Assembly: GCF_024139115.2 (NCBI RefSeq)
Contig: NW_026943395.1
Coordinates: 1 to 64,000, forward strand
Source of the DNA: Armigeres subalbatus
Lineage: Eukaryota; Arthropoda; Insecta; Diptera; Culicidae
Direction: 5' to 3'
Length of the DNA: 64,000 nucleotides
In this document: in pieces, positions 24,252-34,884 of the stretch
Numbering within the stretch: position 1 is the stretch's first letter
Layout of the letters: each line of letters starts with the position of its first letter
Notes under the pieces: generated by a model
The model's input: only the letters and a program-made list of their open reading frames with translations
The model's database searches: none
Told to the model about the DNA's origin: nothing
Made by a program: the position numbers and the translations under genes

Positions 24252-25043
24252 GTGCGAGGGATCAAGTTTCCGATCCAGTGTTGGTCGTGCGGTTTTTTCG
24301 TGGATAATACCCGGAGTGTTAATCGGTACTCTACCATCGGTAGTGCAGAAAATAACCAGCAATCCACTGCTGCAAGTGACCGGTGTCTACAGCCGGCAGT
24401 TATCCACCCGTTCCGGTCAGAATTCGGCTCCGGAAAACCCGGCAAAGTATTACCGCAAAGCACCAAGCCACGTGTCGCTGATTCCCGCCGCCTGGAAGAT
24501 CAGCAGGGCAAGCCGTGCCACCAAACCAAGCTGGTCATTCGCACCTTCCACGTGCCCGTTAAACTGAGAGGGTTGCCCGACGCCACCGATTCGCTTCGTC
24601 AGCACCGTGACGCTTTATCATCTAATCGGATCACCGCTCACCGCACCACCAGACCACCTCAAGCCACCTTCGAAGCCGTCGTCCGCTGCCACGTGCCAAC
24701 GGCAAAACCTCCAAACCGTCAACGAAACCGCCCCCGGTGGCCACACGCCATCAACACGCTACACAGCCAGCATCGTCGAAAATCGCCACCGACCATTGAA
24801 GCCGCCTACCACCGCCCTCCATCGCCACCTCCGTCTCCAACTCCGCCGTCGTCGCTGCCGCCATCCGGCCTTCTGAGCCACAGTCCAGTGAATTCTTTTT
24901 GCCCCATGAATTCTTTTTGCCCCCCTTCTCCAGCGTTAATACCCCCTGCGACCCGGAGCCAAAAGAGGTCTTGCGTACCCTCCCCGGAGGCTGCCGTTGG
25001 CTCTAGACCAGCAGCCAGGGGTTTGATGCCGATTTCCCTCTGA
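24252..25043 (+). other. GC-rich open stretch, unassigned
   Basis: A 263-codon frame is open here, but two other registers are open too (24316-24567, 24607-24876) and the peptide is dominated by P/S/R runs. The base composition differs sharply from the neighbouring DNA. I see no domain, signal peptide or splice-bounded homologue. A 17-bp unit (GAATTCTTTTTGCCCC) is duplicated at about 24892-24925. It may be a transposon 5' region or a relic of a GC-rich host exon. I do not call a gene. Confidence 0.3.
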
Positions 25044-25620
25044 AATCGAGCCCTGTGGTTCCGGGGTCGAAAAGAGGTCTTATAAAAGATTGAAACGTTT
25101 TCTTTACAAAAAAAAACCTTCTTGTGTATAACAGTATTCAAAGTTAAAGGATCACTTTAAATGTTCGTACTACGGCCTGTGTCGATAATTTGAATAACAT
25201 GTTATTCCGGCCGTAGTGTAAAAATAGTATTGAAAACGAGATAATAAAGTTTAAGAAAAAACGAACATAGTATTTATTTACACGCTATCTGGCTGAACAT
25301 TTCATGCAGCGTCTTGGATAGGTACACTTAGGGATCCTATAATGAGAGATATGCAAATCATCAGACCGCATCGTGCTGTGCGGTTCTTTCTCTCTTTGCG
25401 GAAGGAAGTTTTTAATACTACCCGAAGCTATTTTAATTTCAACGGTGCTTCTTAGCGCTATTTGTACCCACTGATCCCGTTACGATCTTTGCAAGGACCC
25501 GTGCCTTCGTTTTACGTTGGACCCGTTTGCGGAAGTAAAATTCCGACAAGCGGTGGTAATCCTGCAGGGACACCGTTCTGGGAAAAAACCTCTTAGAAGG
25601 TCACGTCTCCACGCTCAGCA

Positions 25621-26658
25621 ATGAGTATTAACAAAAACAAGAGGAAGGGGGAGTCTCTGAATTCTCCACTTCCTTCAAAAAAACAAGGTTTCAAGACCGT
25701 CCTGCCCAAGCGCGGAAAAAATAGAAGGAAGCTGGAGAATTCAGATATTCCTTCTAACTCTAATATCGGAAATAATTCTTCTCCAATCGAACTGAGCATG
25801 CGAAAAAGCAAAGGATTCCGCCAATTGTGGTATCTGTTGCCGAGTTTTCTGGCTTCCGGAATGAGATTTTGAGTAACCTTCAGGGGATCAAGGTTTCATT
25901 TCAGATTGCTAGGAAGGGTGACTGCCGCGTTTTGCCGGGATCCTTTGACGATCGCAAACGTCTTCTTTCGTTATTCAACTGAGAAGCGCCACAAATTCTT
26001 CACATACGACGACAAAACTGAGCGATTGTTCAAAGTCGTCTTGAAAGGTCTCCCCAGTGATGACAAATCACTGGATGAGATTAAAATTGAAATTTCTCAA
26101 TTACTTGGATTTTCACCAGTCCAAGTAATTAAGATGAAAAAGAAATCCCATTCTGGAACTTCCCAGAGGGGCATTTCTCAAGAATTTTATTTAGTTCATT
26201 TTAACAAAAGTGAACTAAATAATATGAAAAGTTTGGAAAAGGCCCAGTGCCGTAAGTGCCAAAAGTGGGGTCATGGAACCAAACATTGTCACATGGATGC
26301 TAAATGCATGATTTGTGGTGGAACCTCTCACGCCAAGGACGCATGTCCTGTGAGAGAAGATTCCAATAAATTTAAGTGCGCAAACTGTGGGGGCAATCAT
26401 AAATCCAATTTCTGGGAATGCCCTGCACGCAAAAGTTTTAATTCCCGTGCAAAATTGATGACGGAAATTCCAATCGGATCCCAGATTCGACGGGTAGAAA
26501 TTTTCAAACGCTCAAATTTCGAAACCAGTTACCGGTCGAGCAATTCATACCCACCACAATTCACAAACAAATTTTGCCGCTCGTCAACGGGTAGCAAGCA
26601 CTTCAGTAAATTCCAATTTTTCGAATGTACCTACGTATGCAAACATCGCTGCTGGTAG
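25621..26658 (+). pseudogene. Juan-like ORF1 (gag-like, three CCHC knuckles), broken
   Basis: The first frame (25621-25872) ends in a stop, and the downstream frame (about 25906-26658) carries the core. Its three knuckles are CRKCQKWGHGTKHC, CMICGGTSHAKDAC and CANCGGNHKSNFWEC, at about 26248-26430. Before them a conserved segment (VVLKGLPSDDKSLDEI...FYLVHFNKSEL) matches the RNA-binding region of Jockey-type ORF1 proteins. At least one stop or frameshift separates the halves. The product would bind LINE RNA. Confidence 0.8.
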
Positions 26659-26879
26659 ACAAAATTTCTCTTCTCAAAATGAGGTTTATACCCATGTCCC
26701 AACGGAAAATAACGGTCATGTTGCTGATTCAGGTAGCATGTCTACTGCCGATTTTGATTTTCTAACTGAACAATCGCATCACATGATTGATGCAATGTTC
26801 AAAGCAAATACCATTCCTGAAGCTGTTCAGATTGGTATAAAGTACACACAAAAATTGTTATCGGACTCCGTTTCAATGG

Positions 26880-29554
26880 ATCCAAATAATTGTGTGAAAG
26901 TTCTAAATTGGAATGCCCGCTCTCTAAAGGGTAAGGAAGATGAATTATTCAACTTCCTTTCAGTTCATAATGCATATTGCCATTATAACTGAAACGTATT
27001 TAAAACCAGGACTCTCCATTAAAAGAGATCCAAACTATTTTATCTACAGAAATGATCGTCTTGACAGCGCCTGTGGTGGGGTCGCCATTGTCATTAATAG
27101 ACGTATCAAACATAAATTATTTTCTTCGTTTGAAACCAAAGTCTTTGAAACCTTGGGAGTTTCTGTTGAAACAAATTTTGGACAATTTTCCATCATTGCA
27201 GCCTACTTGCCTTTTCAATGCAATGGGCAGCAAAAGAATTTGTTGAAAGCTGATCTTCAAATTCTGACTCGCAACAAATCAAAATTCTTCGTAATTGGTG
27301 ACTTCAATGCCAAACACCGTTCATGGAATAATGCTCAAAGCAATTCCAACGGCAAAATTTTATTTGAAGATTGTTCTGCGGGGTATTATACTATTCAATA
27401 TCCCAATGGCCCTACTTGTTTTTCTTCCAGTCGAAATCCTTCTACAATTGATTTAGTTTTAACGGATTCAAGTCAGCTGTGTGGCCAATTGGTAACTCAT
27501 GCTGACTTTGACTCTGATCACCTTCCTGTGACATTTGAAATCTCACAAGAAGCCATTTACAATCCAATCAGCTCTACTTTTAATTATCATAGAGCTGATT
27601 GGGATTTATATAAAACGTATATCGATAGGAATTTTGATGTTGATATTCCTCTCGATACCAAAAGTGATATTGATAATGCTCTCGTATCTTTGACAAATGT
27701 AATTGTCGAAGCCAGAGGCATTGCAATTCCGAAATGTGAAGTTAAATTCAACTCCATTATTATTGACAACGATCTTCAGCTACTGATCCGTCTTAAAAAT
27801 GTGAGAAGAAGGCCAAAGACCAAAGAACTCGCGATCCCGCGTTGAAAGTTATTTGGCGAGATTTCTCGCTTAACTTTTCAAAAGGACCTAAGTAACATTT
27901 TATTCATGAATTAATTTGAATAGCGCAATCAACAGAACTAAATGAAAGCTATTGATTGCGCTATTCAAATTAATCCATGAAAAAAATGTTACTTAGGTTA
28001 TTTTGAAAAGTTAAGCCAGATTTGCAAAATGAAATTAAAAAACGTTTCCCTATTCTGAGAAATACCAACTTTGAGAATAATGTCTCGAAGTTGGATCCCA
28101 GTTCGAAACCCTTTTGGAAATTAACAAAAATTCTTAAAAAACCTCAAAAGCCTATTCCAGCGCTTAGAGAGGGAAATAAAATTTTATTAACAAATGGCGA
28201 AAAGGCTCAAAAACTTGCTCAGCAGTTCGAGAGTGCCCATAATTTTAGTCTAGGTCTCACTAGTCCAATTGAGGATCAGGTTACACGGAGCTTCGAAGAC
28301 ATTCTCAATCAAGAGAATGTTTTTGACCCTTCGTTGGGGACTAATTTGGATGAAGTGAGATCTATTACTAGAAAATTTAAAAATATGAAAGCCCCGGGTG
28401 ATGATGGTATTTTCTACATACTTATCAAAAAACTTCCTGAGAGCTCTTTATCCTTTTTGGTTAATTTATTTAACAAATGTTTTCAATTGGCATACTTCCC
28501 AGATAAATGGAAAAACGCCAAAGTTGTTCCAATTTTGAAGCCGGACAAAAATCCAGCTGAGGCTTCTAGTTATTAGCCCAATCAGTTTGCTTTCTTCAAT
28601 AAGCAAACTGTTTGAAAAGATTATTTTAAATAGAATGATGGTTCATATTAATGACAATTCTATTTTTGCTGATGAGCAATTTGGTTTTCGCCATGGGCAT
28701 TCAACCACTCATCAGTTATTAAGAGTTACGAACTTAATTCGGCTCAACAAATCTGAAGGATATTCGACTGGAGTTGCTCTTCTTGATATAGAGAAAGCAT
28801 TTGACAGTGTTTGGCATGAAGGTTTGATTGTAAAATTGATGAATTTAAATTTTCCTCTGTACATTATTAAACTGATCCAAAATTATTTATCAGATCGTTT
28901 CACTGCAGGTAAACTATCAGAATTCTAAATCTGATAGATTACCTGTAAGAGCTAGTGTTCCCCAAGGCAGCATACTGGGGCCCATTTTGTATAACATTTT
29001 TACTTCTGACCTACCTGATTTACCACCAGGGTGTCAAAATCTTTGTTTGCAGATGACACAGGTCTCTCAGCCAAAGGGCGTAGCCTTCGTGTCATTTGTA
29101 GTAGATTGCAAAAAGTTTGGATATTTTCTCCACTTACTTGCAAAATGGAAAATTTCCTGAATGCTTCCAAAACTCAGCTTATAATTTTCCCACATAAGCC
29201 GAGAGCTTTTATTTGAAACCTTCTAGCAGACATATTGTCACTATGAATGGAGTTCCAATTAATTGGTCTGCTAAATATTTAGGACTTCTGCTAGATCAAA
29301 AATTAACTTTTAAAAATCACATTGAAGGCCTTCAAGCCAAATGTAACAAATATATTAAGTGTCTATATCCACTTATAAACAGAAAATCAAAACTTTGTCT
29401 TAAGAACAAACTTTTGATTTACAAACAAATTTTTAGACCTGCCATGTTGTACGCTGTGCCAATATGGACTAGTTGCTGCAATACCAGAAATAAGGCACTT
29501 CAGAGGATTCAAAATAAAATTTTGAAAATGATTCTGAAGTTGCCTCCGTGGTAA
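26880..29554 (+). pseudogene. Juan-like ORF2 (endonuclease-reverse transcriptase), broken
   Basis: The endonuclease starts at VLNWNARSLKGKEDEL (about 26900) and changes frame near 26985. It then shows FVIGDFNAKHRSWNN (about 27290) and DSDHLPVTF (about 27515). RT follows after the MITE: KAPGDDGI (about 28390), LLSSISKLFEK (about 28590), ALLDIEKAFDSVWHEG (about 28775), VPQGSILGP (about 28957) and SLFADDTG (about 29038). Stops or shifts occur near 26990, 27845, 28575, 28928 and 29216. The C-terminal part after about 29554 is deleted. Not functional. Confidence 0.85.
27865..28019. mobile_element. 155-bp hairpin MITE, 4-bp TSD, copy 2
   Basis: Same family and exact length as 8532-8686. ATTT is duplicated at 27861-27864 and 28020-28023. 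It is inserted between the endonuclease and RT of the Juan-like ORF2 (GCGAGATTT / ATTTGCAAAATG). Confidence 0.88.
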
Positions 29555-29787
29555 CTCCTTGTACCCTTAGTATAAAATAGGTTAAGTTTAGTTTAAGTTG
29601 AAAACATTGTAATTCCTACATGGTTCAATTCAACCAGAGGAAAAATTCTAACTGCCAGAGGCAATTAAAATGTATTAATAATAACTAAAAATATGACATA
29701 GCAAATAAGGATGATAGTGTTAAGAAAACACGGAACACCTAGTCTAAGAGATGAATGCATGTATTAGATAATTAGCAAATAAACGTA

Positions 29788-30078
29788 CAGTGAACGTTCG
29801 CTAATTGGGGTTTTTCTAGTTGGGGCGCTTTTTAGTTGGGGGTTCGCTAATTGGGGCGAAACCCAATTAAAAAGCAGCTAAACGTCAGAATGTGATGTCA
29901 AAAACGCGTTGACGTTTTGTTTCCGTGTTTAGCGGGATTGATATTTTCTGGCGCGTTAATTTTTTCTTTTGTTCAATGCAAAAAGTAAACAACATTAACG
30001 CTTGTCATACCGCCCCAATTAGCGAATGGTATTCGCTAGTTGGGGTGAGGTCGTGCCCCAATTAGCGAACGATCACTG
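29788..30078. mobile_element. 291-bp TA-inserting MITE, CAGTGA ends, copy 1
   Basis: The ends are CAGTGAACGTTCGCTAATTG and the reverse of CAATTAGCGAACGATCACTG, flanked by TA on both sides. The subterminal motif AGTTGGGG/TAATTGGGG is repeated several times. CAG termini with a TA target fit Tc1/mariner-pogo elements. A close copy in reverse orientation lies at 60342-60631. Confidence 0.85.
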
Positions 30079-30139
30079 TAGTTAAAAAATGCGTATACAG
30101 CATAATTGAAACATATGTTAATATCATGGTCTACTTGAT

Positions 30140-30402
30140 TCGACTAAATACGAGAATCGATTTTTCCATTTTTGTCCAAGAGACACAGCACTGTGCGACA
30201 GGGCGAGAAAATACCGAGGCCAACTTTATCTGGTCCATCTGGAGCATGGCTCCATCACCTTCAAGGATCTGAAGCTGGTCGGAGTGATTAACTATACACC
30301 GTTGTCGGCTAGGAGCGATACCGACCCGTGCACCGTGACGTGACACAGTGCACCAAATGTTACAACTTCGGGCATGGCACCCGGAATTGCCATATGGCGT
30401 AA
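30140..30402 (+). pseudogene. LINE ORF1 zinc-knuckle fragment
   Basis: The plus-strand sequence reads RGQLYLVHLEHGSITFKDLK and then, after a frame change, CTKCYNFGHGTRNCHM (a CCHC knuckle) ending at about 30400. It is a different ORF1 family from the Juan-like one nearby. Frame breaks show it is dead. Confidence 0.65.
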
Positions 30403-30733
30403 CTAAAATATCTTTTCTGTAGAAGGATTAAGTCGTTTTTTTAAATTTTAAACGAACAGTTCGGACATTGAAAATATTTGAAACGGTCACTCTAAGGTTT
30501 CCTGCATGCATTCACGCAGAAGAATCTTGTACGATTGAAACAATTATATCCACACACCTAATTTTCATTTTGGCAGTAAAATGGATTGCTGAATTGCGGC
30601 CAGCAATATAAATATAATTTGCTGGAAATTCGGTAATAGTGGTGGCATTTCCTGAAACACTGTTATTTCAGACAAAGTTTTTTGCTTTTGTACTGATTTT
30701 TATGAAATAATGTTTCCAGAGTGAGTAATGTCA

Positions 30734-31077
30734 CAGAGAACAGACATGGATGCTCGAACAAAATTTCGTTAAAAACGTGTGTAAAGATTTAAATCGCACT
30801 CCAGCGCCGCCAACGCAGACTGCCCGACATAAAAACTTAATCTCACTAAGTGATGGCGTTAGCATACACTACATAAACAATGTAGTGCTGCCATCTAGGA
30901 GTGAGCCTAGAAGCAATTTGGAATGAACACTAGCGCTAAAAAGAAAAACACGGCTAATTTCAACCATGTTTATCAGCACACTAGCACCGCGCAACGGGGA
31001 CATAACGACATACTTTAAAATGACCAGTACAAACTTTACACAAGCACGCGAATGAAGATGAACGTCTGTTCTCTGTG
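30734..31077. mobile_element. 344-bp MITE, CACAGAGAACAGAC ends, 7-bp TSD
   Basis: The inverted ends are CACAGAGAACAGAC / GTCTGTTCTCTGTG. GTAATGT is duplicated at 30727-30733 and 31078-31084. Its TIR relates to that of 38220-38472 (CACAGAGAAACAGACGTC). No coding capacity. Confidence 0.85.
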
Positions 31078-31084
31078 GTAATGT

Positions 31085-32075
31085 GTCAACGCCAAGGGCC
31101 TTATACGCCTATCACTGGCGAACAAAGCTCGTGTACTCTGCATCGAAGCTTAGAACCAGTGTTAGGGCGCCATCGTTAATGCGAACATTTTTATATTCGG
31201 TTAGTTACTGCACATAAATTCTTTTTCGAGTCCCTATAATCAAGTAGGTATCTCAAGCATACCACATCGTTATATTGCTGCATGATTGAGTGTTTAATTT
31301 TGATAAAATATCGAAAACAAATGTGTGCCATTACAAAGCGGTGGTAGAGAATTAACACTGTTGTTTACATTTTAGAACCAAATCCAGATGTCGCACATGT
31401 TGGGGTAGGGATTCAGTGCTCCACCTTCTCCCCCTGGTCAACGCTAAATTGATATACACTTGAACCAGTAAACGTTTCAATTCTCCGTGAATCGGTGAAT
31501 CAAACATTTAATAAAATTTCATTGTAACTAATTCAGTCTTTCGTTTCCATATTCATTGAACAATAATAAAGTTAACCGCATGCCTAATATTATTTGGTAT
31601 TTCATCTCAAACCAGTCATTAGTTAATCTTAATCTCCAAATCTTTCGTACATCTAAAAAAACAAATCTGACGATTTTTGTATAAAATCTTGACATTAACA
31701 ATTCTGCAAAGGTTTAATATCCGTAATGTAAACTTTTATACCAATACTACATACAAAATACCGAATTTTTCGTATTTTTTCGAAATTTTATACAGATTAT
31801 GCAAGAATTATATTCAAATCTGCCATCTGATGGTTGGGTGTAATATTGATATGCACATTTTCACTGCTATTATAAGCTTAAAAACGGAGAAATTAGGATT
31901 AGGAATATTTGAAATTAACATATTACTTCGTCTCTCTGTAAACAATGTGTAATAAGTCACGTACTCAAGCATGGGTAAGATTAGCAATTCTACTATAGAA
32001 ATATTCGTGCAAAAGTTGCCTGCGAAGAGTCAGTTGCAATTTGCGAACATTGACACCCATCAACAGTAAAACATG
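31085..32075. other. AT-rich spacer before the bZIP gene
   Basis: A 91-codon frame at 31677 is AT-biased and shows no motif. No RNA gene is seen. Far upstream regulatory DNA of the gene at 32258 may lie here. Confidence 0.45.
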
Positions 32076-32205
32076 TACCTGTCCTGCCGGCTGGAAATTA
32101 TTTAACCTTCATCTATTCGGGTGCAATCGGGGTACAAATGACTCTCACATCTACCTAAATGTAAAATATAAAAATCAGTTGCAAAACGAGCACATCATCC
32201 ACAGT
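32076..32205 (+). promoter_or_regulatory. promoter with three TAGteam-like motifs and TATA box
   Basis: ACAGGTA (reverse, 32076-32082), CGGGGTA (32128-32134) and TAGGTAG (reverse, 32151-32157) lie within 90 bp upstream of TATAAAAA (32167-32174). A CCACAGTT start-site candidate lies about 30 bp further on. CAGGTA/TAGGTAG (VBRGGTA) motifs are known for early zygotic activation in Drosophila (Zelda) and Aedes. Linking them to this gene is inference. Confidence 0.65.
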
Positions 32206-32257
32206 TGATTGAGTTATCGTGTCGCTTAGATCACTCATTATTTAGCACAACAAAAAC

Positions 32258-33013
32258 ATGGCTTCAGTAGTTAGCCAAAAACTAGCACCAAAAGTATCAG
32301 TTAAACGAGACATCATCAAGCAGGAGGATCGTGAGAGCAAACGATCCAAACTTCATTCCATCATTAGCCGGATTTTAGAATTACCCGCCGTTGAGGGCAA
32401 ATGCAAAATGATGGATAGTGACATTGAGATGCAATCCATTCCTGATAGTCATACCGCTAGTGAATCTGTACGATCGACATCACCAGCACTCAGCACTAGT
32501 AGCAATGTCCCCTCCGAATCATCGTCAGTAACGTCAGATTTTGACCGGTTGGTATGCAAAAAGGTGGATCGTGTTCCACGGCGGATGTCTCAACTATCAG
32601 TGCAACCAGGCACAGAGCTGGTGGTGCCGGTAAAGTACAATCAAAAGATGGCTCGCTCGTTCCCGGATCGTGGCAGGTCGGAGCGCGATCAAGTACGCCG
32701 TGCCCGGAACACCGTATCGGCAAGAGAGAGTCGCGCCAAGCTGCGAATGATGAACGATCTTCTGCAGAAGCAAGCCAACGAGGCACGAAAGGTGAATACG
32801 GTTGGCAAAATTAATCTTGCGGCGTTGCTGAGCTATTCAAATGATTTGCTAGATCTGTTGAATCTACCGACGGTGGATTACTACGAAATGTGGCAACAAG
32901 CAAAGGACTATCCTATATATCCCGAAATGATTGTCGAAACAATGATAGACTGCAACAACACGGTGGGGAATATTCCTACGATCAAGAAGGAAGTGGAAAG
33001 TGAAGAAGAGTGA
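32258..33013 (+). CDS. intronless bZIP-like transcription factor (251 aa)
   Basis: Probable DNA-binding nuclear protein. The basic region VRRARNTVSARESRAK has the bZIP signature N-x7-R (N151, R159), with a Leu nine residues after the Arg. After that the heptads are poor, so the zipper is short or atypical. A conserved block surrounds it: YNQKMARSFP (from 127) before, and LSYSNDLLDLLNLPTVDYYE (about 191-211) after. The same block occurs in the protein at 44423-45676. The N-terminal half is Ser-rich. IKQE (20-23) and IKKE (242-245) fit SUMO consensus sites. ATG context AAACATGG is good, the TATA box lies 90 bp upstream, and a poly(A) signal is at 33141. It resembles the small intronless early-zygotic bZIP genes reported in Aedes; orthology is not proven. 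Confidence 0.82.
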   Translation: MASVVSQKLAPKVSVKRDIIKQEDRESKRSKLHSIISRILELPAVEGKCKMMDSDIEMQSIPDSHTASESVRSTSPALSTSSNVPSESSSVTSDFDRLVCKKVDRVPRRMSQLSVQPGTELVVPVKYNQKMARSFPDRGRSERDQVRRARNTVSARESRAKLRMMNDLLQKQANEARKVNTVGKINLAALLSYSNDLLDLLNLPTVDYYEMWQQAKDYPIYPEMIVETMIDCNNTVGNIPTIKKEVESEEE

Positions 33014-33140
33014 ATCGTATATTTATTGATTTGACGACGATGTAGAGACCATGTTCCTTGTCAGAAAAATTATCCATGATTTTGACCACAGTTATAAATA
33101 CTTATAACATTGATTATTTTATTTGTTAAGTATAAAACGA

Positions 33141-33146
33141 AATAAA
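33141..33146 (+). terminator. poly(A) signal AATAAA
   Basis: It lies 128 bp after the stop of the bZIP-like gene, in AT-rich DNA. Confidence 0.6.
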
Positions 33147-33380
33147 TGTTTAACTTATTTTTACAGAGTGAAAATCCTTTTTCATTTCTTTTCCTGTTTT
33201 TATTTCATGTACTGTGATAGTAACCGTTAAATACAAATATTCTTAAGAATAACATATTTTCTATGTTAAACTATAAATAGAGGAAGATTGTGTCGTAACA
33301 GCTTGCTAGACTTTCATACTGTCTACAATCGAATGACGGTCCCTACTTTTCTGGATTGTCTATTGATGTGGGACAAACCT

Positions 33381-33582
33381 CCCAAGCAACCAGAAGTTCA
33401 TATTTTACTTAAATTTACTCTTAACCGAACTAATTGGTTCACTATGGTTCACATCAAGTTCCAAGCATCCTTAACGAAACTTTAAAGTTCACTTAAAGTT
33501 CCGTTACATACAAAAAATTACTTAAAATGAGAGCTGATTAAGCCAAAATAGCCCTTCTTATCCGAACTTCTGGTTGCTTGGG
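33381..33582. mobile_element. 202-bp MITE, CCCAAGCAACCAGAAGTT ends
   Basis: The ends are inverted over about 19 bp, and CT may be duplicated on both sides (2 bp). It lies 370 bp after the bZIP-like gene. A 65-codon frame across its left part is not a gene. Confidence 0.7.
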
Positions 33583-33611
33583 CTACGTTTAATGGGAAAT
33601 GCATCATAATC

Positions 33612-33729
33612 CTAGTGACCACCGACGGAGTTAGAGCGCTAGTTGCAGTAACTTAAACTAAATGATTGGAATTTTGTTATCATTTAGTCTAAGTTACTGA
33701 AACTATAGCTATAACTCCGTTACTAGTGG
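33612..33729. repeat. 118-bp imperfect hairpin
   Basis: The arms (TAGTGACCACCGACGGAGTT... with AGTAACTTAAACTAAATGA) are inverted around about 33672. It is probably a small foldback MITE. The TSD is not resolved. Confidence 0.6.
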
Positions 33730-34022
33730 AATTTAAACAACGAACCATTAGGCAGAGTTGTAGAAAAACCTTCGCACTAGAAGTCCACCATATAACATAA
33801 TTTGAAATTCAGCTTCTGGAATGTGTGATTGACAAACTACTAAATGATCGAACGCAAATTACTGAATGATCGTTACCATCCTTGGCCCACCGTAAACGAT
33901 GAAAGCAGAGAAATTGGTAAATACATTGTTGCAGGAAACCACACTTACAGGGCTTTACAGCTGAACAAATAATTTCAGCTGAACAAGCTAGTCTTTTTGC
34001 AGAAGAAGCATATTTTTCACGG
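33730..34022. other. no gene recognised
   Basis: AT-rich spacer between repeats, with nothing supportable. Confidence 0.4.
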
Positions 34023-34884
34023 AATAAACTCTTTATTAGCTATCAGAGGAAGGATCGAAGTGTGCTGCGCGTAGGCTAGGACGGATTTTTTTCGCGCTCA
34101 CATAAATTTGACAATTTGAATAGTTTTTTTCTCTTTGAATTCTGTTTTTGTGTCGGAAGTGCTAGTGATTTTACTTTTGTTTAGTGTGTTATTAGTGGTT
34201 TTATGGTGTTTTCCCAGATGCTTCAGCCATGAATATTATAGGAGCGCAACAGCTGGATCATATAGTGGGGTGTCCACGAAGGCTGAGCGGAGGTAACCAT
34301 GGGCTGTACCGTGTAATTTTGCCCTTTCGCTGCTTCTTTCGTGCATAATAAGCGGAAGTGTGACTATGGCCCTTCCTGAAGAGCGTCCTGATGCTGGCAG
34401 CTGTTTTGACGGAAGACAGCGTACAAACAAACATTATTGGTGAGCACGTTCTGGTTCATACCTTGATATTATTTTTGGTTATACAAAATATAAAACTAAA
34501 TACGCACAGGGCATCGTTTGCTGCTATCGCTGCGGATATTGTGGGAGTCCCAGGTATTCGGTTCACGCTTTAGTTAGCAACGGTGGCTCTTCTTGACCTC
34601 TTCTATTCTGAGTAGTTAGTGCGAATAAGGGCGTCCTTGTGATGTTTTGCTGCACCTGTTATGAACAGCTAGTACATCCCAATCCCCTACACATCCTGAA
34701 GACACTTATCTTGCTTCAGGAGTGAATCCTTTTTACATTACTAGCGTTCTTAACAAAAAAGGGCACCATTACGGAGCATGAGATTTGATCAAATTATTCG
34801 CAATACTACTTGTCCAACACCCCCAGCTGGGTGAGGGATAGAGGATGAAGCACACACACACAATAAACTCTTTATTAGCTATCA
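34023..34884. mobile_element. 816-bp retroposed insert with 23-bp TSD
   Basis: An identical 23-bp sequence (starts AATAAACTCTTTATTAGC) stands at 34023-34045 and 34862-34884. The insert between ends in GGATGAAGCACACACACACA, a simple-sequence tail. Long TSDs and a repetitive tail point to LINE-machinery retroposition. I see no RT or other coding motif and no tRNA-type promoter boxes. The class is unknown. Confidence 0.65.

Larger units (their letters stand above)
25250..29784 (+). mobile_element. Juan-like Jockey-clade LINE, defective
   Basis: Order: 5' UTR (to 25620), ORF1 (zinc-knuckle protein), ORF2 (endonuclease plus RT), and an AT-rich 3' tail ending near TTAGCAAATAAA. The 5' boundary is approximate. 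Stops, frameshifts, a MITE insertion (27865-28019), and deletions in the RT and C-terminal region make it inactive. Jockey-clade LINEs integrate by target-primed reverse transcription. A TA-inserting MITE lies immediately 3' (29788-30078). Confidence 0.85.

Noticed and set aside
24252..25043. 263-codon frame as a protein gene
   Set aside because: Three registers are open because of the GC-rich composition; no domain. Kept only as an unassigned stretch.
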